From Choristoneura fumiferana (Eukaryota > Arthropoda > Insecta > Lepidoptera > Tortricidae): a DNA stretch of 64,000 bases. The translations under genes and the position numbers were made by a program. The notes beneath the pieces are model-generated. The model was not told where the DNA came from. It did no database searches and saw only the letters and a list, made by a program, of their open reading frames with translations. Positions 21,441-32,992 of the stretch are shown one piece after another (position 1 is the first letter of the stretch; the number at the start of each line of letters is the position of its first letter). The DNA is taken from positions 18,063,527-18,127,526 of the forward strand of contig NC_133481.1 in the NCBI RefSeq assembly GCF_025370935.1, read 5' to 3'.

Positions 21441-22045
21441 AAAAGATATTTTTAGGTATAACTGTTCATCAAAAAAACAACATACAGACGAATTGAGAAC
21501 CTCCCCCTTTTTTGAAGTCGGTAGATTAGATTATCAAAAAATATGAGACGTTTTTATATGTCAATCAACTAAAAATTGATAAAGAAAGCACGACAAAGTT
21601 CCCGAGCGGGGGCTTGGTGTGGTGACGATACGTCTAAGTAAAAAGTGTACCCAGGCGTGACGTCACTTAAAAGTTAAACGTGAACTAATTAATTATTTTT
21701 TTATTTAATTGACAAAAGGAAAAATACACCCAGAATTTTCTGACGATCTAACTGACGTAATAGTAGATTGTACAACGAGTGCATAAAACGCAGCATTTTA
21801 CCCGAGCCGTGAAATCCACTCGAGCTGCAGGCGAGGGTTGATAGCAAAATCGAGGGTAAAATAAGTTTTATGAACAAGTTATACACTCGGCTTTTTACTT
21901 CAATTGCGAAGAAATTAAATAGTTATTATATTACTCACCACGACAAACGCGTTGTTCCTTGTGTTGTTCCATTTTTGCTTTTAAAACTATTCTTCACTAT
22001 TAAATATAGAAGTATCTAAAACACTTAATACCTATACATTAACTA

Positions 22046-22214
22046 AAGCGTCGATCACACTGTTATAGTAGTCCGCCGCTAAGACGTCTATCTTGGTACC
22101 TAACCTATCATCCTGGTACTAAATACGTCAATGTTTTTGTTGTTTGACGTATTCAGTTCGGGAGTGACACGTGTCAGGATTGACTTCTTAACGGCGGACT
22201 ACTATAGTGCTAAA
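22046..22214. mobile_element. MITE with 'tatagtagtccgccg' ends
   Basis: 'actgttatagtagtccgccg' mirrors 'cggcggactactatagtgc'; inner arms are looser ('gtactaaatacgtca' and 'tgacgtattcagt'). Confidence 0.65.
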
Positions 22215-22639
22215 ACGCACCATAAACATAGTTTGCATTTGGTTTTGGTCATTTATTATTGCCTCGGAGTCACGCAAGCTATACTTATTATAGAGAGCGA
22301 TGCTGCAGAATTTCTATGCACTATAGAATCCGGAACAAGGAAAGTCACTGGTACTTATAGCTGGATCATTTTTCGATCATTTCAACCGTGGGCTGTAGAA
22401 TTTGATGACATTCACGATTATTTTTTAAAGATCCTGATCTTCCACTAGATAACCTGAAAACTGTTACAGAATACTTTGCTCACCCACGACCATATGATAG
22501 CTACGCTTAAATGCAAGAAATGTAAACACAAAACAAAAATGTCTTGTTTAACGAATGTCTTAACAGTTGAATGAATAAAAATTGAAGGTAGTTTTATGTG
22601 ACGATTAAAATTTATTATTTTTTGTGGGTAGTTTGTTTG

Positions 22640-22965
22640 AGAAAATAAAGTCTTGGAGATTTATAGTGACAAATTAAAACGTTTTTTTTGGTTTGTTAGT
22701 CTAGCATCTGGTAGCATATGGTGAACGGTTGTGTTACTCTGAAGATGAGTTCGAAACGCCTCAGTGTTGTGTGGTGGTGGCGATAGATGGGTTTGTGTGA
22801 TTTGTGTGTTCTTACAGTGTGAAGGTGGAGGTGCTGCATGAACACACATTTCTTGCATAAGCGTATCATAACATAAGGTCGCGGGTGAGCAAAGTAATTG
22901 TTTCAGTTCATTGACTGACATGGACATCCGCAAAGTAACGCCTGATTCAATAAATTATATTACGG
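22640..22965 (+). mobile_element. 'Gaagatgagttcgaaacgcgtcag' repeat
   Basis: Same blocks plus the end 'gcaaagtaacgcctgattca'. Intergenic. Confidence 0.65.
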
Positions 22966-23014
22966 AATAAACTCTCGAATAATCGTAAGCCATGGAAGGT
23001 GTGAGGTCATCAGA

Positions 23015-23205
23015 TAAGTTCGCGAGTGGTGACTACGCACCGGGAGACGCAGCGTTTGATTTGAATCCTCCTAGGTGGAACGAGATCGCAGGAATAGCGG
23101 GTAACTAAGCAATGCACTATAAGCAAGTTGTTTTTCATTGCGGCATTATAAGGGTTAAGACTTTGTTTAATAGTGAACGCCTTTCGACTAATGATGGTGA
23201 CAAAG
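23015..23205 (+). mobile_element. LINE 3' end, degenerate copy
   Basis: 'ttcgcgagtggtgactacgc', 'ccgggagacgcagcg' and 'tcattgcggcattataaggg' parallel the intact copies but with many substitutions and frame breaks. Confidence 0.6.
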
Positions 23206-23217
23206 TTTATTTATTTA

Positions 23218-23359
23218 AGGGGCTGTTTCACCACCCATTGATTAGTCTTAACTGACGGATAAATGTGATGCCGTCTCTATTTGTTATGTTCGAATAGACG
23301 GAGACGGCATCACATTTAACCGTCAGTTAAGACTATTCAATGGGTGGTGAAACAGCCCC
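23218..23359. mobile_element. Hairpin MITE 'aggggctgtttcacc', copy 1
   Basis: Near-perfect palindrome: 'ggggctgtttcaccacccat' against 'atgggtggtgaaacagcccc', with the centre 'atttgttatgttcgaat'. TA at both ends. Confidence 0.85.
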
Positions 23360-23780
23360 TTAGAGTGTTACGCCTTCGTGAGTAATATTTATTATTACTT
23401 TTACCTTGTAAAGCAAAAGAAAATTTAACGTTTTTGTCATAAAACTATAATGTTACACCGTTATCAGTTCAAAAATACAAAATCCATAAACAGAACAGAA
23501 ATTAAATCATAATCATCATCATCATCACATCAGCTGGGAGACAGTGAACGTCAACATGCCATCTCCATCGGTGTTTGCCGGCAACTCAGGCGATGTCATT
23601 CTTCCACCTATTATTTATTTATTTATTTATTGATAAAAACGTTTACATGACATTACAGTACTTAATCACCAATTCATCATGAAACAATCAAACAAGATTA
23701 TTGATTTAACGAATAAACACTAACAGGTAACAAACAAACTATATTGGAAAAGTAGAACATCTATATTATTTATATTATAG

Positions 23781-23885
23781 TGGGAGGCCTGCCAACACTG
23801 CTGCTTCCAGTTCGTGTTCGCCACTCGAGATCCCTTCTCCCAACGGCTATTCTGTCCTCCGAAAGATGTAGCCTGCCCATTGGTA
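23781..23885 (-). mobile_element. LINE 3' end, antisense fragment
   Basis: 'gtgggaggcctgccaacact', 'ccactcgagatcccttctcc' and 'aacggctattctgtcctccg' are the reverse complement of the same domain. Confidence 0.65.
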
Positions 23886-23889
23886 AATT

Positions 23890-25785
23890 GACTAATTTTT
23901 TTTACCTGTATCGGTGACTAGTTCCTAAACTTGCAGTAAGAACACAAAAGTTGACAAGTGACTAAATAGGTCGATTTTACGTGTATAACGTGTACCTTAC
24001 GCGTTACGTGTGAATAGAGAACAAGACGCCGTGTTTGAGCATCCGTGTCATTCAGCTGTGTCAACTGTCCAAAAATAAAGATATTAACCCCCCCCCCCTT
24101 CTCCTCTTCTTAACCACGTAATATTGCTAGTTCAGGAACAATTAATTTTGGGATAAACTAATTTAACTCCTGAAATAAGGTAGATATAAACGCCAGTGTA
24201 AACTTCTTACGTAGAATGTGTTTAACTGATTCTAATAAAATTTCTAAGAACACTATAACAATAAGGTTATCTTTAAAATTGGTACAGAAAAGTAAACGAT
24301 TTTTTTATCCGTTTCGAAGTTACCATGCTGCAGACGAAGACACACAGATACACGAAATAAACGTATAACAACCCTTTTTCATCGCTTGATTTGAAGTCAC
24401 TATTTTTTTAAGAACAAAAGAAAATTTGAACACTGGCCACTTTTTATTCCGAATAGTTTTGATCCTCACACAAAACAGGCACGATTTTTTTAAGCACAAC
24501 TAATAAAGCTGACTCGGATTTTAAATTTCAGTGTTAATAAAAATAAATACCACCAAATAGAAAAAAAATATTTAAAAACCCTAACCATGGGTACTTCCTT
24601 GTACTGTGTCCCATGGATACAACACAAGTAACGTTGGTAATAATGAGCTGTCTTATATATAAATTGCCATGGTACTTTTATGATCCCTATCCGCTTCGTT
24701 TCAGCCATAAGTAAACCATATCGCTCATGATTTAAGGATGTCATTGACTGCATTAGCTCATAATGCGTTATACTCAATGATCACTTGACTACATTGATCC
24801 CTTAATTATTGTGCAAGTATTAAAAGACATTGTTAATGGAAACGCGTCCCTTTTTTGTTGTATCAGTTTATTTCGTTTCCGCACGTGACTTGTGAAAGCC
24901 ATGAAATAAAGTATCAAAATCATTTGTAAAAAAAAAACAAAAAAAAACTAAATAATGTTAAACATAAAATATTTGAGGGAGGGGAAAATATTAATAGAAT
25001 GGCATGCATAATATTAAATTAATGTCCAGGGTTCATTTTTAGTTTTGTTCTCTAGGTTAATTTTTTACTGTCAATATCCCCTTTTTTAGGGTTCCGTAGC
25101 CAAAATGGCAAAAACGGAACCCTTATAGTTTCGTGATGCCCGTCCGTCCGTCTCGGTCCGGCGTAGAGGTACGTCATTTTACTTGAAAAGTATGAGGGCT
25201 ACATGAATCAAACTTGCTTTGTACTTAGGTGTTTTTTGTAAGCCGCTACGTATTTCTGTAGTCAAAATGTAAAAAAAAAATTTTGGAGAGAGCCACTTCA
25301 TATGAAAATGCAACCAAAGGAGATTTTTTTAAGCGTATAAGTGTTATACGAGGTGCGGTCCAAAAGTTTCCAGCCTAACAAAGAAAAGAAGTACATATAT
25401 TTACAAAACTTTTTTTATTTTTCGGTATAGTCTATTTCAATGCACTTTTCAGATCTCTTAATAAGCATTTCTATCCCCTTATAAAAATACTCAGAACTTT
25501 TGTCCTCAAAATGGGCGTAAACCGCACGGGTACTGCATCATCTGAAGCTTATAGCTTTCAATACCTACCTATCGAAAGTACTAAGTCGATTAAAATTACA
25601 TTATTCCAATTTTTATTTAAACGTGACGTTTAAATGATGCTCTTTATTAGATTCAAAGTATATTCAGATTGATAATTAGGTGCGAATATTATGTAGTTCA
25701 GATGACAATACGCATACGGTACAGGTACAATAACCAAAAAAAAAAAAACGGTCAGCAAAGAAACTTGTAATTAAGCATAACTACT
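23890..25785. other. Intergenic stretch with no recognisable gene
   Basis: Contains an 'agggttccgtagccaaaatg' repeat (25088-25330), 'gaggtgcggtccaaaagttt' near 25350 (a transposon-end-like motif) and homopolymer runs. An antisense 95-codon frame at 24490-24777 shows no family features. Confidence 0.55.
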
Positions 25786-25787
25786 AG

Positions 25788-25961
25788 GTACCATCAGCCA
25801 AATAAGTGGTCTATCAATTTTTGAACAAGTTCCTATCAAATGAATATGTCGCTAAAGTCGAACTTTCAAGTTGACAGACACGTCTATTGGCTTTATTGTT
25901 TTATGACATGCAAACGATTAACAACTTTAGGGTGGTAGACCACATATTTGGCTGATGGTAC
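25788..25961. mobile_element. MITE with 'gtaccatcagccaaat' ends
   Basis: 'gtaccatcagccaaataagt' and 'tatttggctgatggtac' form terminal inverted repeats about 25 long; unrelated centre. Confidence 0.75.
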
Positions 25962-26660
25962 ATCTGTTAAAAAGAATATGCGAGTGCTGACATCTGTTAA
26001 ACATTCTCTAAACTACTAAGTTCAGGGCCGCGCTGTTAGCAACACTTCCCGTGCCTAGCGTAGAGCTAAGAGTATTTAGCAACGCTCAAGAGGTTAGTGT
26101 AGTCGGACGAACGAAGTTAATAGTTACTAGATGCCACGCAATAGATGGCGCACCAATCAAACATTTATAATATTGGATTTTAAGTTAATTTAATCAAAAT
26201 AAGATTCAATAATGTTACTTACTTAGCAAACACCTGTATTAGTTCCATATTTTAAATTAAAAAAAATATGGTTGTTTAAAGTAAGTTACAAAGTATAATA
26301 ACAAAGAACTTAAATTTTGGGTTTTGTGCCTTAGTTATTAGGTAAAAAGTTGACTTGCAAATCTTGACCGTAAGTAACAAACACATAAGTACATACATTT
26401 GTAAGATAATGCTTGTAAAAAAAGATCCTTAATAGGATCATTTAATATTTAAGACTATTTTCTCAGGAAGGTAAAAATGACAGTTTTGCGACGTTTTTTT
26501 TCATACACTCAGTATGGGTGTGACAAAACTGACTCATAAAATTTTGTATGAAAAATGGGGTAATTTTTTTAATTATAGGAATCGATCTTGCTCTTGATTC
26601 TGAGTAGGAAAAACCATATCTCTTTTCCAAAATTTCAAAAAAGGGTACACTTTTTTTTAA

Positions 26661-26870
26661 ATGCCCAACCCATAATAGGGCTACTGATTACTAATACGAT
26701 ACAAGTGGAAAAACATTGATATTAATTTTTTTACGTACTTATGGAGATAGTCTTCTTGCGTCTTAACTTCCATACAAAGCTTTTTTTTCGAATTTCAATG
26801 TTTTGTCACTTGTATCGTATTAGTAATTAGTAGCCCTAATATGGGTTACAGTATAGTACAGGATTTTTCA
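26661..26870. mobile_element. MITE, second copy of the 'gtatagtacagg' family
   Basis: 'ggctactgattactaatacg' on the left is mirrored by 'cgtattagtaattagtagcc' on the right; outer end 'gtatagtacagga'. Confidence 0.7.
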
Positions 26871-26964
26871 AACACCCTGTATACCTATACAAGTTTCTGA
26901 GTAAGCGAGTTCTACTCGAAATTTGGCGGTATTTATTTATTTGATAATTTATTTTTTATATTTA

Positions 26965-27107
26965 GGGGCTGTTTCACCATCCATTGATTAGTGTTAACTG
27001 GCGGTTAGGTGCGATGCCGTCTCTATTTGTATTGTTCGAATAGACGAAGACGGCATCACATTTAACTGTCAGTTAACACTAATCAATGGATGGTGAAAAA
27101 GCCCCTT
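26965..27107. mobile_element. Hairpin MITE 'aggggctgtttcacc', copy 2
   Basis: Same element 3.7 kb away: 'ggggctgtttcaccatccat' against 'atggatggtgaaaaagcccc'. The arms differ from copy 1 at matched positions (e.g. accacc/accatc with ggtggt/gatggt), i.e. compensating. Confidence 0.85.
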
Positions 27108-27161
27108 ATTTTTTGATTTATTGGGTTCACAATAGATTTTGTTAGGTACGGAATGTAAACC

Positions 27162-27389
27162 ATGATTAACTTTAATGAGAATGATAAATGTGAAATGAAA
27201 TACCGGCAGTTCGTTAAGCTAAATCATAGTCTACATCCTGTAATATATTATAAGATCGCGTCACTACTTAAAAAATATCGTATTTCAAATCAATACGTCA
27301 ATAGTAGATTATTGTCGTGGCCTGGAAGTAGGCAATTGCTGGCTAAGTATGAAGAATTAAACGGAAGAGCTTGCGAGTCCGTTAACTAA
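27162..27389 (+). other. Unrecognised 75-codon open reading frame
   Basis: Starts at 27162, stops TAA at 27387-27389. The product is basic and polar with no signal peptide or membrane segment (features YRQFVKLNHSLHPVIYYKI and SRQLLAKYEELNG). It looks less repetitive than its surroundings and sits just after a hairpin MITE (26965-27107). It could be a relic of a transposon exon, a real small gene, or chance. The reported first codon is ATG (accATGatt). Confidence 0.25.
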
Positions 27390-28682
27390 TACGAAGCCAG
27401 TAGGTAATTGCTATTCCAGCCGAGACTAATATAAAGCTTTTCTCAAAAATGGTGAAGGAAAAAAACTAAATTAGAATAAACCTTTTCTCAATATATTATG
27501 ACATTTAATTTTATTCCAATACAATATCTAATGCTTTCCCGCCTTTTTTTCATTAAATAAAAACAGCAGTAGTATTTTTCCACCGAAAATAACAAAAGCT
27601 GATTCAGATCCAATAAAAATGTCTGGAGTTCCAACAAAACAACTGATAGCAGCCATTTGAGTTGGCTGTATACGATTTGTGCCAACATTTTCATGGCCGT
27701 TTTAACTTTTTTTTAAGTTTGAGACTCGACAATAATAAATTATTGTCGAGCTAGCGCGCCTGCAATCTTTTTAACTTTTTAATTTCTCGCTGACCATAAA
27801 CTATGCACTTAGCCTTCTGATATGTAAGGAATATAAAAAACCTTGAAATTCATAGTTCAGTTCACCCTATCACATGTCAAAGAATTTGTCATACTTACAT
27901 TTTCAAAATGACTTAAAAGACACTGCCGCTACCCGTCCACTTTTTAGTTTCAGTTATCACACACCACCAAATAAAGATGGCGCGATGGCGAAATGAACAA
28001 CTGTGAATGCATGACCGCGCGTGTCAAGGGCTAAGTGGTCATTCTTCAAAGTTTTTATTCATTCAAAAACAGACTTTTTTAAAGAATTAATGTCCTGCAT
28101 ATTTAGACTGAACCCTCGCAAAAATTTGTACTTGTTCCGTACGCGAGCCCGACTGGCACTTGACCGATTTTTTTTTAAATCTTTTCGCACCGTATAGTTC
28201 AAGGCAGTTTTAAAATAATGCTATTTTCACTTGATGTGTCAATTTGACAGTCGGCCTTATTGTTTTTTAAAATGACGTAGGAACTATCATAAATCCGGTC
28301 AGTAGACAGACAGGCGGACGACAGTTATAGGGTTGTTTGTCACCTTTCGGGCGTGAAACCTTAAAAATGGTAAAGCACTTAAGTCGACTGTAGGTACCTA
28401 TTATTTCGAAAGATAAAGAAAATAAAAAAACAAATTGAAATAAATATTTATTTGATGTCTCGTAATACTTTTGTTATTATTGCGGTTTGTGGTCACAAAT
28501 GTGAATTCACAAACATACTATAATTCTAATATGTAGAAATTAACGCAAATGTACCTTATTCAGAAATCAGTTAGGCATATTATGATGACACATAATACAA
28601 TACAATTAAGCATACAAATACGTTAATATCATTGAATTGTATACCCTGAGCCGGACTCACGTCTTCAATAACACTAGCAAGG

Positions 28683-28792
28683 CTACTACGAAACTCGAAA
28701 CTCGAAGTTCGTGTCGTGCGGTCCCTCTGACACTTATACTATTTAATACGAGAGCGAGAGGGACGGTACTATACGAACTTCGAGTTTCGTAG
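28683..28792. mobile_element. Hairpin element 'ctacgaaactcga'
   Basis: 'actacgaaactcg..gttcgt..gtccctct' mirrors 'gagagggac..acgaacttcgagtttcgtagt'. Confidence 0.6.
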
Positions 28793-28874
28793 TTGCCCTG
28801 CTGTTTTCTGTGTTGCTTACTATTTCTGGTGTACAATAAAGAGTCTTTGTATTGTATTGTATGATTGGGTAGTA

Positions 28875-29430
28875 CCTGGGCGACCGAGCTTTGCTAAGGC
28901 TAAAAATCGATAATAAGCGTTTTACCACAAATAAGACCAAGCTAGGTCGATTTATCATCCCCAAAACCCCTACATACCAAATTTCATTGAAATCGTTGGA
29001 GCCGTTTCCGAGATGCCATATATATATATACGCAACGAACTATGGAGAGAGCTATGCTTGGAGTTTCTTTGCGCGATAGAATCCGGAATACAGAAATTAG
29101 TCGAAGAACTAAAGTCACGGACATAGCTGGAAAAATATGCAAATTGAAGTGGCAATGGGCAGGCCACATCGCTCGAAGAACAGATAACCGTTGGGGGAGA
29201 AAAGTCCTCGAGTGGCGACTACGAACCGGAAGACGAAGCGTTGGCAGGCCTCCCACCAGGTGGACTGACGACATCGTGAGAGTAGCGGGAAACCGGTGGA
29301 TGCAAGTGGCGAGTTGTCGTTCATTGTGGCGTTCTAAGGGGGAGGCCTTTGTCCAGCAGTGGACGTCTTCGGGCTGATGACGATGATGATATATATATAT
29401 AATTGCTCGTTTAAAGGTATTAGATAGATT
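28875..29430 (+). mobile_element. 'Gcgaccgagct' repeat split by a LINE insertion
   Basis: Left half 'ctgggcgaccgagctttgct' to (TA)n at 29030, right half (TA)n 'attgctcgtttaaaggtatt' from 29388; between them is the LINE 3' end. Confidence 0.75.
29033..29390 (+). mobile_element. LINE 3' end, longer copy inserted in a TA microsatellite
   Basis: 112-codon open frame (29042-29377): ERAMLGVSLRDRIRN, KWQWAGHIARRTDNRWG, RPPTRWTDDIVRVAGNRW and QQWTSSG-stop. The stretch GVSLRDRIRNTEI is the usual start of this domain. Both flanks are TATATA, so it landed in the (TA)n of a 'gcgaccgagc' repeat. Confidence 0.85.
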
Positions 29431-29990
29431 CTCATGGGAACATGAGGATACTCCCGGGAGTTAACTCACCTTTTCGCGAGTAAAGCCGCGGATAATGACT
29501 AGTATAATATTAATAGGTATTTGTTTGCAGGATCGCCCCGGAGCAATGAGAGGGATCCCCCCCCACGATCCATGATTGTGATATTGCGAATTGACGATTC
29601 ATTTCCTTCCATTTTTAAGTGTTTATATATCACACTGAGCTTAATATAAAGTACCTGGGTGACCGAGCTTTGCTCGGGCTAAAACTCGACACTTAGAGTT
29701 GTCCCAGGGATAAGACCAAGCTAGATCGATTTGTCATCCCCGAAACCCCGAAAATCGTTGGAGCCGGTTTCCGAGATTCTGATTATATATAATACAAGAA
29801 CTAGCTTACGCCCGCGGCTTCGCCCGCGTGGAATTCGTTTGTCGCGCGCTGTTCCCTCGGGAACTGTGCATTTTTCCGGGATAAAAAGTAGCTTATGTCA
29901 CTCCCTGGCACATAAACTATCTCTATGCCAAAAATCACGTCGATCCGTCGCTCCGTTTCGACGTGAAAGACAGACAAGCATACACAGCAG

Positions 29991-30278
29991 GTGCAGGTTA
30001 CAGGTGGTAGGACCTTGTGCAAGGTCCGCCCGGATTGCTACCACCATCTTGCTCGCTAATCCTGCCGTGAAGCAGCAGTGCTTGCACTGTTGTGTTTCGG
30101 CGAGGAGAGCAAGACAGCCGGTGAAATTACTGGCACTTGAGGTATCCCATCTTAGGCCTCTAGGTTGGCAACGCATCTGCAATCCCCATGGTGTTGCAGG
30201 TGTCTATGGGCGTTGGTGATCTCTTACCATCAGGAGACCCACTTGCTCGTTTGCCATCCAGTCGAATAAAAAAAAATA
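29991..30278 (+). mobile_element. SINE/LINE-end family B inserted in another repeat
   Basis: Copy starting 'gtgcaggttacaggtggtag', ending in a T-less A run. It interrupts the 'cgcccgcggcttcgcccgcg' type repeat whose two halves are at 29811-29990 and 30279-30325. Confidence 0.8.
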
Positions 30279-30566
30279 ACACAAACATACAAACACACAC
30301 ACTTACGCATTTATAATATTAGTATGGATTGTTCGTTTAAAGGTATTAGATAGATAGATAATCGGTCAAGTGTGAGTCGGACTCGTAAAAAACAAAAAGT
30401 ATGTGTTGCTGGAAAACATTCTGTGCCAGGCTTTTGGCACTGGTACCTATCGTTAAGTCCGTTTGTCAATTTTGACATTTGCGTCATATTTGTGATCAGT
30501 TAAAATGGTTAAATAGTTATTTGGCCATTCAACCGTTAGTTATTTAAGCGATTTTTAATTTTTTAA

Positions 30567-30715
30567 TTTTAGTTAATGATCCGACAGCTGGAAAATCATT
30601 TATAACGACCTGCAACACCTGTTACCAATAAAAATTTATTTTTTTCATTTTAGTTAATGATCCGACAGCTGGAAAATCATTTATAACGACCTGCAACACC
30701 TGTTACCAATAAAAA
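30567..30715 (+). repeat. Exact 81-bp tandem duplication
   Basis: 'ttttagttaatgatccgaca' to 'gttaccaataaaaa' occurs twice, offset 81 bases (agttaatga at 30571 and 30652). Each unit ends in AATAAA. Confidence 0.85.
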
Positions 30716-30838
30716 CATTCATTTTTATTTTAATTTCATTTCATTTTCGAAAGCAGAAGGACAACCAACGCACCTCTCGATACTAACGCCATCTACCGAT
30801 ATGTCACCTGTGAAGAAACCCTCGTTAGCTAAAGGTAA

Positions 30839-31126
30839 AGCTTTACGGTGAAGGAAAACATCGTGAGGAAACCTGCACACTTTTTTTTTTTTTTTTATAC
30901 GACTGGATGGCAAACGAGCAAGTGGGTCTCCTGATGGTAAGAGATCACCACCGCCCATAAACATCTGCAAACCAGGGGAATTGCAGATGCGTTGCCAACC
31001 TAGAGGCCTAAGATACTCCTGTGAAGTTTTCAATGGTATGCGTGAAGTTCCCAATCCGCACTGGGCCCGGGTGGGAACTACTGAGAGGCCTGTGCCCAGC
31101 AGTGGCGTAAATAGGCTGGGATGATG
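30839..31126 (+). mobile_element. SINE family A interrupted by an inserted family B fragment
   Basis: Left part 'ctttacggtgaaggaaaaca..cctgcacac' (30841-30880), right part from about 31023 ('gaagttttcaatggtatgcg') to 'ggctgggatgatg'. The middle is a reverse family B piece with a T run. Confidence 0.75.
30881..31022 (-). mobile_element. SINE/LINE-end family B fragment nested in a family A SINE
   Basis: Begins with an 18-base T run (its A tail reversed), then 'actggatggcaaacgagcaa' and 'ttgccaacctagaggcctaa'. 5'-truncated, as expected for target-primed insertion. Confidence 0.75.
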
Positions 31127-31234
31127 TACTTGCATTACCTATCTATCATCCACGCGGTCTATTTGCCGATGGTTGGAATTGCAACTGTCGCTAAATTATC
31201 GCAAACTATGTATATTTATTATGTCGGACGTCGT

Positions 31235-31670
31235 TTATCACCACGCGCACTGATTTTCGTGGTACCAGGGCACTTGTTGTCAAACGTGTTGCTGGGCGAG
31301 CGAGTGTTTCTTTTGGACGTTCATGTATTGTTTTTTTGTTTTATCCTTTTCCTTGCTAACGCACTCTCCTGTGGCCCGGCGGAAGACCAGTGCTGGTTTT
31401 CAACCAGCGATATGCTGAGCCGGGACCTTTTTATTAACCCCCGACGAAAAAGAGGGGTGTTATAAGTTTGACCGCTATGTGTGTCTGTGTGTCTGTGTGT
31501 CTGTGTGTCTGTGTGTCTGTGTTAAACGGGTGGACCGATTTGAATGCGGTTTTTTTTATTTGAAAGCTGGTTTTTAGCGGCAACATTTCCTATTGTTATT
31601 TTTACTTATTATGTGTCATTGCTGTTATAAATAAATTATTTTCTTTCTTTCTTTCTTTCTTTAATGTTCA
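31235..31670 (+). mobile_element. LINE 3' end, related copy with an inserted repeat
   Basis: 'tggcccggcggaagaccagt' and 'gctgagccgggacc' match the 60.7 kb copy. It is interrupted at about 31430-31590 by a 'cccccgacg' repeat with (GTGTCT)n, and ends in 'aataaattattttctttctt'. Confidence 0.65.
31484..31522 (+). repeat. (GTGTCT)n microsatellite
   Basis: Five or more units of gtgtctgt inside the 'cccccgacg' repeat. Confidence 0.8.
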
Positions 31671-32849
31671 TACGCAATAAATTTTCATATTATGAATACG
31701 AATGGGAATTTGTTTCAAACCAAATTCTAAATTTGTTTTTTGATGTACGGAACCCTTAGAAAATACTAAAGTGCAAGTTTCTTTAAGTAGATAGGTAACA
31801 CAAAAGTCAATTTTAATTCTGTCAAAATTTTAATGGGTTTGCATTATATACTTAAAAAATAATTGTTTCTAACAAAGGGTCATTGACTGCACGTTGATCT
31901 TTGTATGCGCATGAGCATGAGTCATATTTATCTCTTAGACAGGAAATTAGATAATGATAGAGCTAATAATGTATTTTAATTTAATTGTACTTTTCTGACG
32001 TTGGTTGTCATAAGTTTATAATTTTAACCCCTGTCGCAAAAAGGGTGTTAAAAGTTTGTCGCCAATATCTCTCTGTCTGTCTGTGGCATCGTAGCTCTCA
32101 AACGAATGAACCGTTTTTAATACAGTTTTTTGTGAAAGCAAGTTTCCTTGCGGTGGTTTTAGCTATGTTTCAGCCGTTGCTTCAGAAGTTTTTGAGATAT
32201 TGAACCTTGAAATGTCAATGTTGAGGATATTTTAAACTTGTCTAAGTTTAAAATATCCTGTGTTTCTGTGGATAGCAATAAAAGGATTCCGCAAAAAATT
32301 ACTTTGTTTTCATACAAAGAGGTACTTTTAAAAAGGCTTTTAAATTTATGCGGAACCCTCAATGCGCGAGTCCGACTCACACTTGGCCAATTTGAATGTA
32401 ATTTACAAACAGATATAAAAAAAATATAAGTAAACCATTTATTTGATTTACAACACCTACTTGGCCAGCTTTCTATTTATTCACTTTTAAATTCCCCCTT
32501 ATCAGTAAAATATTTAATTACAAAGAAACGCATCAGCAAATCACTTTGTTTACATAAACTTTGCCACAAATAAAAACCAAATACTAAGCATAAACAAAAG
32601 TTTACCAACACTAAAAAGGTGGCAAAATTAGGAACTAACAACATCTCAACTAACTTGCTAAGTTTACGTAGACAGTGGCGACATTGCTAGCAAGTAAAAA
32701 TTGCTGGTTTTTATTTTATCACAAATGTATGGTAGCTGCTTAATTATCAGTTTGTACGTTGACGTACTCAAAGCTAGTACCTTTTAAAAGGCGGTACAAA
32801 TAAAATAATAACATTTATAAGACATTTCGTTTGGTTCTTAACTTTGAAA

Positions 32850-32992
32850 ATGATTGTGTGTGTGTTTTTGTGTGTTATTTTGTGCGGAGGGGCCGAAAGT
32901 AGTGATTTATTTCACGAGGGCAGTAAAATAACTTTTCGACCCGATAAGCAAGCGGATTATTTTGGATATACTGTTATTTTTGGTAATTCTGG
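32850..32992 (+). CDS. Integrin alpha exon 1: signal peptide and first propeller strand
   Basis: MIVCVFLCVILCGGA is a typical signal peptide; the mature part continues to DYFGYTVIFGNSG, equivalent to the FGFSV strand of blade 1. Donor TCTGG/GTAAGT, phase 2. The next intron is 4 kb and full of repeats. Confidence 0.9.

Noticed and set aside
22131..22448. 105-codon plus frame with an apparent signal peptide
   Set aside because: Its first third lies in the right arm of a palindromic MITE (22046-22214).
24490..24777. 95-codon minus frame with a hydrophobic stretch
   Set aside because: No start context, family motif or splice partner; hydrophobicity follows from T-rich DNA.
29731..30219. 162-codon plus frame
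   Set aside because: It is an accidental fusion through three repeats: the 'gcgaccgagc' repeat, the 'cgcccgcggcttcgcc' repeat and a family B SINE.
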